The notes: generated from the letters alone by a model not told the origin. 26,288 nucleotides of DNA from Mesotaenium endlicherianum (GCA_009602735.1 WELA01002258.1:437088-463375), one strand, 5' to 3'. Counted from the stretch's first letter, positions 9,771-18,897 are shown. A program made the numbers and translations.

Positions 9771-10584
9771 AGGCAGCTTGCCATCATCAAGAAGCAGCAA
9801 AAGACCCCTTGGAGGCAGCCTGTAAGAACCAAAAAGAGAAAAATTGACATTAAACACTCTTTTCTTCTCGCAGTTTCTAAACAAAAAACTAAAACTGGTA
9901 CTTTTGATAAGTCTCTGCATAATAAATTCTAAAATTTCACCTGGCTATTTCCCATAAGTAGGTGGGTGTTTAGAGTTTAAGTTTGCTCAATTTGAAGATG
10001 TGGTTAGAGGGATATATATCTCTAAACACGAGGGGATCAGGCTCCTGACATTATTAGAGCAAAATATGCCTTCTAACATTGTGCCCTCCTCTGACCTTGA
10101 AATGCTCTAAAACTCAAAAATATCGTAAAAGCTCTTACTGCGGCCATTTAGTGACTAACTTTGTAGAGTTTGGTGAAGTATAGAAGGACTTATGATTTTC
10201 AGAAGTTTCTGCAGAAATTTAAAGGAGTCCCTACTCACTCTGCTCTCGACAACACTCCATAAGTTAAAATGTTCTCAAATATAGTGACCTGGTAGATTTC
10301 TCAGACGCGCTCTGTCTGGCATTTGAGAATTTCTGATTTGAAGCACTTCTGTGGACGCTATGAATATTTGAATATGTGCTAGATTCTGGGCCAACTTGTA
10401 CTATTTTCCTTATAATGAAAGAGTAGGCTAGCCAATAAGGTCACACCACCCACGACCTTGCCTAGTCTACCTTACATGTGTAGCACCTGACTTGGCGCCT
10501 TTGACTAATCCTCTTCACATGTGTGACACCTGACTTCAACCTGTTGACTAGTCTGCTCCACATGTGTAAGACCCGACTTGATGC
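9771..10584. repeat. Family C 3' region, possible LTR from 9821, and 43-bp tandem repeat
   Basis: Two purine-rich, near-identical segments (about 9765-9780 and 9807-9822, GGAGGCAGC core) follow pol. The second is directly followed by TGTAAGAACC at 9821, a plausible LTR start. This sequence does not resemble the 5' LTR at 4682-5335, so the right end of element C is unresolved. At 10474, 10517 and 10560 ACATGTGT begins units of exactly 43 bases, the last cut short by the reverse B LTR at 10585. A weaker earlier unit may lie at about 10450-10473. I see no gene. Confidence 0.5.
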
Positions 10585-11308
10585 TGAATGGGGCAGAGTG
10601 CCCTAGTGGAAGCATATTAAGTCACGAGGAAAGGAACTAGTTATGTTCATACTAAAGAGTGCAACGGCATATCACTAAGAAAGCTTAGGAAAAGTACTCA
10701 ACAATTTGAGTAGCAAAAAAAGGTGCTCACAAATGATGTAGGATGAAAGGCCTTGTTATTATGAACCCGTAGAAATTTACAAAAGTGAAAACAAATAAGA
10801 AACAAAGAAGTTATGCCTATTTATAGTTTTTTGCCCAAGTGCTCCTCTTTAGGAGAAAGCTACAAAATTTCCTTAGGGGTTCGTCAAAACGTCCCTTCCA
10901 AAATATTCGTGAGTAGGCCAGATCAGTCTCATCTGACGTATCGGGCCGAATTGACGCCCACATACATGCATTGACATTGCTAGAATATTCTATCTTAGAC
11001 GCGCTAGGCTAAACCGAAACTTCTAGGTAAATCGACCTAGTCGGCGCTCCGCGTCAGCCGAACTTACGTGAATGTTCGAGTTCACTCTAACGGGCCAGAT
11101 CGGTTGACGCTATCGGTCAATCCGACGGTCGCGCTCACCGGGAATTAAGGACAGTCATCAACCGACCTCAAAACTAATTAAATCCATAACTCTCTTAATA
11201 CTTGACCAAATTCAATGAACTTTATAAAAATGCACTCTACACTACTATACAATCAAAACATACTTTCATGAAACTCAAAAATGCACTTTATAAACCTATG
11301 ACCTTACA
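10585..11308 (-). repeat. Family B LTR in reverse orientation, full length
   Basis: Read on the minus strand, this 724-bp block starts TGTAAGGTCATAGG (11308) and ends GCCCCATTCA (10585). It aligns along its whole length with the B2 3' LTR (18090-18822). A TATAAATA box is conserved (10818-10825 on this strand). There is no PBS at its 3' side and no polypurine tract at its 5' side, so it stands alone. The flanking 5-mers GATGC and AAGAA do not match, which argues against a clean solo-LTR event and for later rearrangement. Confidence 0.85.
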
Positions 11309-11338
11309 AAGAAGGTCAGGCACACTGCTGCTTTACTG

Positions 11339-11621
11339 AAATCCGTAGCTTCTTCCTAGGGAGGAGCACTTAGGCAGAAAGTTATAAATAGGCATAACTT
11401 TTTTGTTTCTTATTAATTTTCAATGATGTAAATTTCTACGGGTTTGTAATGACAAGGCCTTTCATCCGACATCATTTGTGAGCAGTTTCTTGCTACCCAA
11501 AATGTTGAGTAATTTTTCTAAGCTTCCTTAGTGATATGCCGCTGCACTCTTTAGAATGATTGCAACTAGTTCCTTTCCTCGTGAGTGACTACGCTTCCAC
11601 TAGGGCATTTTGCCCCTTTCA
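11339..11621 (+). repeat. Truncated family B LTR (5' LTR of relic B1)
   Basis: From AAATCCGTAGC at 11339 to TTTCA at 11621 this matches the last about 285 bp of the B LTR, including TATAAATA at 11383-11390. The 5' two thirds are missing. It is followed by a PBS and gag, so it is the right part of a 5' LTR. The 30 bases between it and the reverse LTR (11309-11338) match neither. Confidence 0.85.
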
Positions 11622-11623
11622 TC

Positions 11624-11635
11624 TGGTATCGAAGC
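11624..11635 (+). other. Primer binding site, relic B1
   Basis: TGGTATCGAAGC lies two bases after the LTR end and 35 bases before the gag ATG, the same spacing as in B2. It has two mismatches to the initiator Met tRNA complement, one more than B2, which fits its age or decay. Confidence 0.75.
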
Positions 11636-11658
11636 TGGGCTAGTTTGCATATTATATT

Positions 11659-12513
11659 ATGGAGTCGCAGCCGGCAGCTGGAGGAGGTGAACATGTCGAG
11701 CATGTTGAGCGCGCGGGGCAGCAGGCAGCACCAACGATGACTAGAGAGCAACAAGAGATGCAGGCGATGTTAAGGCAGATGGCAAACGCAATTGGAGGAG
11801 AAGTCTACGCCCAACTTCAACAAAATATGCGCGTGGAGGTGGAGAGAATGGTGCGAGTTGTTGTTGGGAATGCCGCTTCGACGAGTTTGGCACCAGCACC
11901 TGTTGTGCCACCAATTCATGTTAACCCAGTGGTGCAACCAGTTATTCCACCCGCATCAGGAGTGCGTGCGCCTAAGCCTGAAGTTTAGACTGGAGAGCGT
12001 GGATTGCCGCCTGTTCATCAATGGATTTTTGGAGAGAAGAAGTTTATGCAGTATTCTATGCTCAAGCCCGACAGGCAAGTCGCCTTTGACATAACTTTGC
12101 TGCAGAAGAGTGCTGGAGCTTGGTATGAACGAGAAGAGCAGCTATCTGGAGTCCTTGCTACTATTGATCAGCTATTTCAAGGGCTTGAAGAGGCAATTTC
12201 AACCTATTGCACCCGAGGCTACCGCTCCAGACCTGTTGGTGCGCCATCGTCAACGAGGAAGCGTTCAGGAGTATGTATCGCGCTTCAACGAGCTGGTGCT
12301 TCAATGTCCATCCATGCACGAGTCGAAGATGATGGACAAGTTCAAGAGGGGACTCAAGCCAACTGTGGCCAAGGGAGTGGCGCTCAAGGACCCTACCAGT
12401 CTTGGAGAAATGATGGCATTGGCAACAAGGGTCGACGCTGTAGAGTATAGTCAGAGGCAGTGGGGCAGCCACAACTCTGGAGGATATCAACACTTTGGAT
12501 CTCAAGCGCCAAG
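11659..12513 (+). pseudogene. Relic B1 gag, broken and truncated
   Basis: The start MESQPAAGGGEHVEHVERAG matches the B2 Gag start. A His/Glu-rich N-terminus and a Pro/Val-rich linker are followed by TAG at 11986-11988, where B2 has Tyr (TAT). The same frame resumes with QWIFGEKKFMQYSMLKPDRQ, capsid sequence that B2 has lost. Near 12182 one extra G shifts the frame. The capsid then continues as SVQEYVSRFNELVLQCPSMH and FKRGLKPTVAKGVALKDP up to about 12513. There the match to B2 stops abruptly at GCCAAGCA, before the zinc knuckle, at the junction with a family A fragment. Everything downstream of the capsid is gone. It is useful as a reference for what B2 lost, and is not functional. Confidence 0.85.
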
Positions 12514-12527
12514 CATTTCTCGGGAGC

Positions 12528-12608
12528 ATTTCCCATGTCTCGGGAGTTGCTAGTTTGAGACCTCGTCCTTACCATACAAAGAAGACTGTGATAATTGCTC
12601 CGATACCA
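12528..12608 (-). pseudogene. Family A fragment: gag start and PBS
   Basis: On the minus strand ATG at 12575-12573 opens MVRTRSQTSNSRDMGN, matching the first 16 residues of the Gag at 2207, and then similarity ends at about 12528. The PBS TGGTATCGGAGC occupies 12597-12608 on this strand. The piece therefore carries 5' leader and gag start only. The breakpoint with B1 gag lies between about 12513 and 12528, where a CTCGGGAG motif occurs twice (about 12520 and 12539). Confidence 0.8.
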
Positions 12609-12609
12609 C

Positions 12610-13345
12610 TGAAATGAATCGACTTACCAAATAGGTGATTAACAATTAATAAAGATCTTTATATCAGCAAGTAATCTTTATGGGTTTTTCGTTAACTGAT
12701 TAAACGGCAAAAGGACAACACACTAGCGGTGAACAACATTCGTAAATCAAATGCAAGTAAACTAGCATCAATAATGCAATCAGTAAACTCATACATAAGC
12801 AAGGTTAGAAGACAGTGCGTGTCAATGGCTTCTCGCTTTGGATTCAGATCTCTCTCAGTAAGCTGTACAAGAGAGTTGGCCTCGTTTCCGAATGCCGAAC
12901 TCGAGAGCAATGCCTAGCATATGTACATGGAATGAGTTTACTGTTCAACGGTCAGTGCGATGGCATCGCCTACCCGGGAGTTAACCACGTTGGTAGGACC
13001 TNTCGTTGGTAGGACCTCGGTTGACCAAATCCACCGCCATCTCCCATCATCCCGAATCGCCATCCATCATAGAAATGTCATCTGGCCATTCATCTAGCAT
13101 ACCACACTTAGATGCATATCGAGGCAGTTCGCTGCTACCGAGTACGGTAGTCAGCTGGCTGTCAAAGAATGTGTCAGCAAGCTGACTTAAGGTGACATCA
13201 GCCTGCTACTTCCGGCCGAGTCATTGAACTGATATTAAATATAAAGTCCAGCAGACTGATCACTAACTAGAGTTCAGCAGGCTAAACTTATTTAACTATA
13301 TTATTTAAATGAATATTATGTCAACCAATATACTGATTCATTACA
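12610..13345 (-). repeat. Family A LTR copy 2
   Basis: This 736-bp block has the same TG...CA termini as copy 1 and is followed in element orientation by the PBS. It is longer than the other copies mainly because TTGGTAGGACCT is repeated around the unresolved base at 13002. Its outer end (13345) directly abuts a family B LTR cut at 13346, so the A element inserted into, or recombined with, that LTR. The B LTR part that should lie on the far side is missing. Confidence 0.87.
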
Positions 13346-13957
13346 GTTATGGATTTCCGAAGTTTAATTAGTTTTGAGGTCGGTTGACGACTGTCCTTAA
13401 TTCGCGATGAGCGCGACCGTCGGATTGACCGACAGCGTCGAACGATCTGGCCCGTTAGAATGAACTCGAACTTTCACGTAAGTTCGGCTGACGCGGAGTG
13501 CCGACTAGGTCGATTTACCTAGAAGTTTCGGTTTAGCCTAACGCGTCTAAGATAGAATATTCTAGTAATGTCGATGCATGTGTGTGGACGTCAATTCGGC
13601 CCGACACGTTAGATTAGACTGATCTGGCTCACTTACGTATATTCCAGAAGGGATGATTTGACGAACACTTAAGAAAATCCGTAGCTTCCTCCTAGAGAGG
13701 AGCACTTAGGCAGAAAACTATAAATAGGCATAACTTCTTTGTTTCTTATCAATTTTCACTTCTGTAAATTTTTACGAGTTTGTAATGACAAGACCTTCCA
13801 TCCTAGTACAATTGTGAGCAGTTTCTTTCCACTCAAAATGTCAAGCAATTTTCCTAAGCTTTCTTAGCAATATGTCGCTGCACTCTTGAGTATGATTGCA
13901 ACTAGCTTTGTTCCTCGTGAGTCACTACGCTTCCACTAGGGCACTCTGCCCCTTTCA
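13346..13957 (+). repeat. Family B2 5' LTR, truncated at its 5' side
   Basis: GTTATGGATTTCC at 13346 corresponds to about 18214 of the 3' LTR; from there the two match closely to CCCCTTTCA (13957). About 125 bases of the LTR start are lost at the family A junction. TATAAATA at 13719-13726 is a good promoter box, about 240 bases before the LTR end. Small inverted motifs such as GTCGGattgaCCGAC are kept in both LTRs. Confidence 0.88.
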
Positions 13958-13959
13958 TC

Positions 13960-13971
13960 TGGTATCGGAGC
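13960..13971 (+). other. Primer binding site, element B2
   Basis: TGGTATCGGAGC, two bases after the 5' LTR end. It has one mismatch to the complement of plant initiator Met tRNA. The gag ATG follows at 13995. Confidence 0.87.
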
Positions 13972-13994
13972 AGGGCTAGTTTGCATATTATATT

Positions 13995-14357
13995 ATGGAG
14001 TCGCAGCCGGCAGCTAGAGGAGGCGAACATGTCGAGCATGTCGAGCGCGCGGGGCAGCAGGCAACACCAACAATGACTAGAGAGCAACAGGAGATGCAGG
14101 CGATGCTAAGGCAAATGGCGAATGCAATTGGAGGAGAAGTCTACGCCCAATTTCAACAAAATATGCGCGCGGAAGTGGTGAGAATGGTGCGAGTTGTTGT
14201 TGGGAATGCCGCTTCGATGAATTCGGCACCTGCACCCGTTGTACCACCGATTCATGTCAACCCAGTGGTGCAACCAGTTATCCCACCCGCATCAGGAGTG
14301 CGTGCGACTAAGCCTGAAGTTTATACTGGAGAGCGTGGATCGTCGCCTTTGTCATAA
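13995..14357 (+). pseudogene. B2 gag, N-terminal part (cut by a 73-bp deletion)
   Basis: The ATG lies 35 bases after the PBS and encodes MESQPAARGGEHVEHVERAG, followed by EQQEMQAMLRQMANAIGGEV (helical) and a Pro/Val-rich linker ending KPEVYTGERGS. Compared with B1 (12006-12085), 73 bases are missing at about 14343, between two copies of a G(C/T)CGCCT motif. This shifts the reading frame, so the stop at 14355-14357 is secondary. The lost piece encodes the capsid start seen in B1 (QWIFGEKKFMQYSML). Confidence 0.85.
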
Positions 14358-14359
14358 CT

Positions 14360-15289
14360 TTGCTGCAGAAGAGTGCTGGAGCTTGGTATGAACGAGAGGA
14401 GCAGCTGTCTGGAATTCCTGCTTCTGTTGATCAGCTCTTTGAAGGCTTGAAGAGGCAATTTCAACCTATTGCACCCGAGGCTATCGCTCGAGATCTATTG
14501 GTGCGCCTTCGTCAACGAGCAAGCGTTCAAGAGTATGTATCGCGCTTCAACGAGCTGGTGCTTCAATGTCCATCCATGCACGAGTCGGAGATGATGGACA
14601 AATTCAAGAGGGGACTCAAGCCAACTGTGGCCAAGGAAGTGGCGCTCAAGGACCCTACCAGTCTTGGAGAAATGATGGCATTGGCAACAAGGGTCGACGC
14701 TGTGGAGTATAGTCAGAGGCAGTGGGACAGCCACAACTTTGGAGGATATCGACACTTTGGATCTCAAGCACCAAGCACGAGTGTTCAAGGTCCAGTACCT
14801 ATGGAGTTGGGACTTGTGCAGTACCAGCGCAGGCAGCAGAATTTTAAGCCGAGAGGACCCTGCTATAATTGCGGCAAGCTTGGACATCTGGCTCGAGATT
14901 GTCGTGAAGGCGAAGCAACCTCAACAGCAGGAAAAAGGAGGACGCCAGTAAGTCGTTCTGGGGTGTCTACTGGCGTGAAAACGAGGACTCACAAGGAGGT
15001 TATCCCAAGGAGCCTGCCAAGAAGCAAAGGACGAAATGTTGACAAGCCTATCATCGTGGACGGAGTGGTCGACGGCAACAATGCGAAGTGTATGGTCGAC
15101 AGTGGCGCAAGTGCAAACTTTGTGCACAAGAAGCTGGTGAAAGAGTGGCGAGTCCCTGTGGAGAAGCATTATGAGCCTAAGGAGGCAATTTTGGCAAATG
15201 GGCAGAGACTCAAGTGTGGTGCACCTACGGAAGCTATTCACGTGGAAGTAGCGGGGCACCGGAGTATTGAAGTTATGGAGACCCGCTGA
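14360..15289 (+). pseudogene. B2 capsid C-terminal part, zinc knuckle and protease; RT deleted
   Basis: After the gag deletion this frame runs 309 codons. Capsid helices come first (LKRQFQPIAPEA, SVQEYVSRFNELVLQCPSMH, KFKRGLKPTVAKEVALKDP). A canonical zinc knuckle CYNCGKLGHLARDC follows at 14861-14902. A basic Arg/Lys-rich linker leads to a retropepsin with an intact active site, VDSGASANFVHKKL (DSG at 15098-15106). The protease is cut short: after VEVAGHRSIEVMETR the frame ends, and the next recognisable sequence at 15293 is the far end of RT. The protease second strand (YDxILGxxWL) and nearly all of RT are therefore missing through one internal deletion near 15285. Gag-Pol polyprotein layout in one frame is normal for this group. 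Confidence 0.87.
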
Positions 15290-15292
15290 TAT

Positions 15293-15854
15293 TTGTCACC
15301 TGCTGATTTCCTTGGCATGGCGAATTATTATCGACGTTTCATTGAAGAATTTGCCAAGGTGTGTGCACCGCTCACGGACATGTTAAAGAAGAAGGGGAAG
15401 TGGCTATGGGGTGACAAGGAGCAGCAAGCATTTGAGAAGATTAAGGAGTTGTTGACACAGGCACCTGTGTTGGCAATCGCCAGTCCAGAACTTCCTTTCA
15501 CCATCATCATGGACGCCTCAAATTTTGCAGTGGAGCCATTCTTCTCCAGGACCAGGGCAAAGGATTACAGCCTGTGGCATATGAGAGCAAGAAGTTGAGT
15601 CCTGCGGAGCAGAACTATGTTGCACACAAGCGGGAGATGTTGGCTATTATCCAGGCTTTGAGGATTTGGCGATGTTATGTGGACGGTCGGAAGGTGTTCA
15701 TCAAGACCGACCACAAGAGCTTGGAGAAGTTTATGACGCAACCAACGTTGAGACTAAGACAGGCAAGGTGGATGGAGTTTCTGCAACAGTTTGACCACAA
15801 GATTGAGTACTTACCTGGGAAGATCAACCTTGCAGACGCTTTGTCCAGGAGGTG
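15293..15854 (+). pseudogene. B2 RT end and RNase H, interrupted by a solo LTR
   Basis: The frame resumes at the RT-RNase H connection: [20 protein letters not shown], then [15 protein letters not shown]. RNase H follows. Its first Asp is in [10 protein letters not shown]. Near 15535 one base appears to be lost in the Gly-Ala codons, moving the rest into the frame starting at 15574. There YVAHKREMLAIIQALRIWRC (Glu), VFIKTDHKSLEKF (Asp) and INLADALSRR (Asp) complete the active site. The homology runs straight to 15854, where a family A solo LTR begins. On the far side pol resumes in the matching frame. The enzyme would remove the RNA strand during cDNA synthesis. Confidence 0.87.
15850..15854. 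other. Target site duplication, left copy (AGGTG)
   Basis: AGGTG immediately precedes the family A solo LTR and recurs immediately after it at 16576-16580. Five bases is the usual duplication size for Ty3/gypsy integration. Confidence 0.9.
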
Positions 15855-16575
15855 TGAAATAAATCGACTTACCAAATAGGCGATTAACAATTAATAAAGA
15901 TCTTTATATCAGCAAGTAATCTTTATGATATTTTTCGTTAACTGGTTTAACGGCTAAGGACAACACACTAGCAGTGAATAATACTCGTCAGTCAAATGCG
16001 AGTAAACTAGCATCAATAATGCGAATCAATAAACTCATACATAAGCAAGGTTAGAAGACAGTGCGTATCAATGGCTTCTCGCCTTGGATTCGGATCTCTC
16101 TCGGTAAGCTGTACAAGAGAGTTGGCCTCGTTTCTGAATGCCGAACTCGAGAGCAATGCCTAGCATATGTACATGGAATGAGTTTACTGTTCAACGGTCA
16201 GTGCGATGGCACCGCCTACCCGGGAGTTAACCACGTTGGTAGGACCTCGGTTAACCAAATCCACCGCCATCTCCCATCATCCCGAATCGCCATCCATCAT
16301 AGGGATGTCATCTGGCCATTCACCTAGCATACCACACTTAGATGCATATCGAGGCAGTTCGCTGCTACCGAGTACGGAAGTCAGCTGGCTGTCAAAGAAT
16401 GTATCAGCAAGCTGACTTAAGCTGTCATCAGCCTGCTGCTTCCGGCCGAGTCATTAAACTGATATTAAACATAAAGTCCAGCAGACTGATCATTAACTAA
16501 AGTTCAGCAGGCTGAACTTATTGGACTATATTATTTAAATGAATATTATATCAACTAATATACTGATTCATTACA
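15855..16575 (-). mobile_element. Family A solo LTR (copy 3) inside the B2 pol
   Basis: This 721-bp LTR has intact TG...CA ends (TGAAATAAATCG at left, TTCATTACA at right on the plus strand). It lacks PBS, internal coding sequence and a second LTR, and is flanked by the perfect 5-bp repeat AGGTG. That is the signature of an insertion followed by recombination between the two LTRs of the incoming element. Removing the LTR and one AGGTG leaves the pol frame open from RNase H into integrase. Small ORFs inside it are not genes. Confidence 0.93.
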
Positions 16576-16580
16576 AGGTG
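16576..16580. other. Target site duplication, right copy (AGGTG)
   Basis: Identical to 15850-15854 and directly adjacent to the solo LTR end at 16575. Confidence 0.9.
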
Positions 16581-18102
16581 TGACCTTGCAGCTGTCTTAG
16601 TCATCAAGGAGAGTATGGACTTCAAGGAGAAGCTTCAGAGAGGTTATGAAGAAGATCCGGAGTATGCTGATGGTGGAACAACTGAGTCCAACTCGAGTAT
16701 GGAGAAGAAGGACGGCATATGGTATTATGGTGATTCCAAGAGAGTGGTGGTACCTGACATCAAGGAGCTACGAGACTTACTACTTGCGGAGCATCATGAT
16801 TGCTTATATGCTAGACACTTTGGAAGCGAGAAGACGGCAAGCGTGCTGAAGCGGGAGTACTATTGGAGAAATATGGACAAGGACATCGAGGAGTGGATCA
16901 GAAGTTGCATTGCGTGCCAGAGGAACAAGACACCAAATCGAAAGAAGGGAGGTACATTGCAGCCCCTGCCTATTCCAGAGTATCCTTGGGAGCAGATTGC
17001 TATGGACTTCATCACGTCGTTACCAGTTAGTGGTCAAGGGCACGATGCAGTATGGGTTGTGTCTGATAGACTCAGCAAGATGGCTCACTTCATTCCCATG
17101 AAGGAGACTTGTACGACAGCAGATGAAGCACGACTATTCTTTGATCATATTTTCAGGCTACATGGGCTGCCGAAGGTGATTGTTTCAGATCGGGATCCAA
17201 AGTTTACTAGCAACTTCTGGCAGTCATTGTTTACTTTGATGGGGACCAAGCTGAGTATAAGCACTTTCTATCATCCTCAGACAGACGGGCAAAGTGAGAG
17301 GCTCAACAGAACTTTGCAAGAGTTGCTCAGGAGTTTCACTATGGAAGACCCTTCAGAGTGGGACAGAAAGCTGCCAGGAGTGGAGTTTGCCTACAACAAC
17401 AGCATGCAGGGATCCACCAAGCAATCACTATTCGCTATGGTTTATGGGAGAGAAGTATATCATCCAGGGAACATCTTGTCGGAAAAGGCCAAGGAGACTC
17501 AAGTTCCTACTACACAAGCTTTTATGGAGCAGATGACCAACACGTGGGATATGGCGAAAACGTACATTCGGAAGGCACAGGAAGAACAGGTGAAGCAAAT
17601 TATCAAGCACAGGAGGAAAGTGACATTCCATGTGGGTGACAAAGTACTCTTGTCAACAGAGAATCTACCTTTCACGGGCAAAAGGAAACTGCGGGCACGG
17701 TTCACAGGTCCCTTTGTGGTGCTCAAGCAGGTGAATCCAGTGACCTACAAGTTGGAGCTTCCTTCAAGCTGGCATATCCATGATGTGTTCCATGTCAGTT
17801 GTTTGCGGCCATACGTTGACCCGAATGAAGGACATCCAGGACGACTACCTACACCGCCACCACCGGTCGTGATCGATGATGTATTGGAGTATGAAGTGGA
17901 GGCGATTGTCGGCGATCGACGAGTCAAGTGAGGTCAACGATTTGTCCAAAAGTATCTGGTCAAGTGGAAGGGCTACCATGCGGACAACAACACTTGGGAG
18001 CCAGAGGCCAACTTGACTCATTGTAAGAGTAAGTTGAGACGTTATCTGCAGAATGCGTCGAGGACGTCGCATCTTGAGGAGGGGGATGATGGAAGGTCAT
18101 AG
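16581..18102 (+). pseudogene. B2 integrase with chromodomain, nearly intact
   Basis: Pol resumes after the target repeat and is open through 17931. Numbering from the Met at 16615 (internal to pol): the HHCC zinc site is H61-X6-H68 ... C98-X2-C101; the catalytic triad is D131 (AMDFITSLP), D192 (SDRDPKF) and E228 (DGQSERLNRTL), with exactly 35 residues between the last two. AYNNSMQGSTKQSLF, the GPF/Y region (RFTGPFVVLKQVNPVTY) and HDVFHVSCLRPYV follow. The chromodomain begins VIDDVLEYEVEAIV. An in-frame TGA at 17929-17931 (probably CGA once) cuts it, after which YLVKWKGYHADNNTWEPEAN continues in the same frame with a full aromatic cage. The frame runs through the polypurine tract and stops at TAG 18100-18102, inside the 3' LTR. 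Integrase core residues look functional; the domain fusion is broken by one codon. Confidence 0.92.
18076..18086 (+). other. Polypurine tract of B2
   Basis: GAGGAGGGGGA lies three bases before the 3' LTR start at 18090 and would prime plus-strand DNA. It overlaps the last codons of pol. A near-identical tract is found at 4665-4678 before the family C LTR. Confidence 0.8.
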
Positions 18103-18822
18103 GTTTATAAAGTGCATTTTTGAGTTTCATGAAAGAATGTTTTGATTGTATAGTAGTGTAAAGTGCATTTTTGTGGTCATTTTGATATAAAGTTCATCGA
18201 ATTTGGTCAAGTATTGAGAGAGTTAGGAATTTCCAAAGTTTAATCAGTTTTGAAGTCAGTTGACGACTGTCCTTAATTCGCGGTGAGCGCGACCGTCGGA
18301 TTGACCGACAGCGTCGAGCAATCTGGCCTGTTAGAATGATCTCGAACCTTCACGTAAGTTCGGCTGATGCGGAGTGCCGACTAGGTCGATTTACCTGGAA
18401 GTTTCGATTTAGCCTAGCGCGTCTAAGATCGAATATTCTAGTAATGTCGATGCATGTATGTGGACGTCAATTCGGCCCGACACGTTAGATTAGACTGATC
18501 TGGCTCACTTACGAATATTCCAGAAGGGACGATTTGACGAACACTTAGGAAAATCCGTAGCTTCCTCCTAGAGAGGAGCACTTAGGCAGAAAATTATAAA
18601 TAGGCATAACTTCTTTGTTTCTTATCAGTTTTCACTTCTGTAAATTTCTACGGGTTTGTACTGACAAGGCCTTTCATCCTACATCATTTTTGAGCAATTT
18701 CTTGCTGCTCAAAATGTTGAGTAATTCTTAGTGATATGCCGCTGCACTTTTTAGTATGATGTGCAACTAGTTCCTTTCCTCGTGAGTTACTATGCTTCCA
18801 CTTGGGCAATCTGCTCCTTTCA
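18090..18822 (+). repeat. Family B2 3' LTR, full length
   Basis: This 733-bp block starts TGGAAGGTCATAGG and ends CTCCTTTCA. It matches the reverse LTR at 10585-11308 over its length and the 5' LTR from about 18214 on. TATAAATA is at 18595-18602. Scattered substitutions and small indels separate it from the 5' LTR, so the insertion is not recent. The right flank GGCAA cannot be checked for a target repeat because the 5' LTR start is missing. Confidence 0.9.
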
Positions 18823-18897
18823 GGCAAGTACAAGAGTGATTCTCGAATGCCTTTCTATGTTCTAGCTCTTGTTGATATACTTGCTACATGAGTAATT
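18823..18897 (-). repeat. Family C LTR fragment, inverted
   Basis: Starting with the first base after the B2 3' LTR, this is the reverse complement of about 5126-5202, with only a few mismatches (for example GGCAAGTACAAGAGTGATTC here). B2 therefore probably inserted into a family C LTR that lay in the opposite orientation. Confidence 0.78.

Noticed and set aside
10474-10586. CRISPR-like array
   Set aside because: Units are contiguous 43-base tandem repeats with no constant repeat/variable spacer pattern, in a plant retroelement context.
10585-11308. Reverse B LTR as a clean solo LTR
   Set aside because: The flanking 5-mers GATGC and AAGAA do not match, so a simple insertion followed by LTR recombination is not supported.
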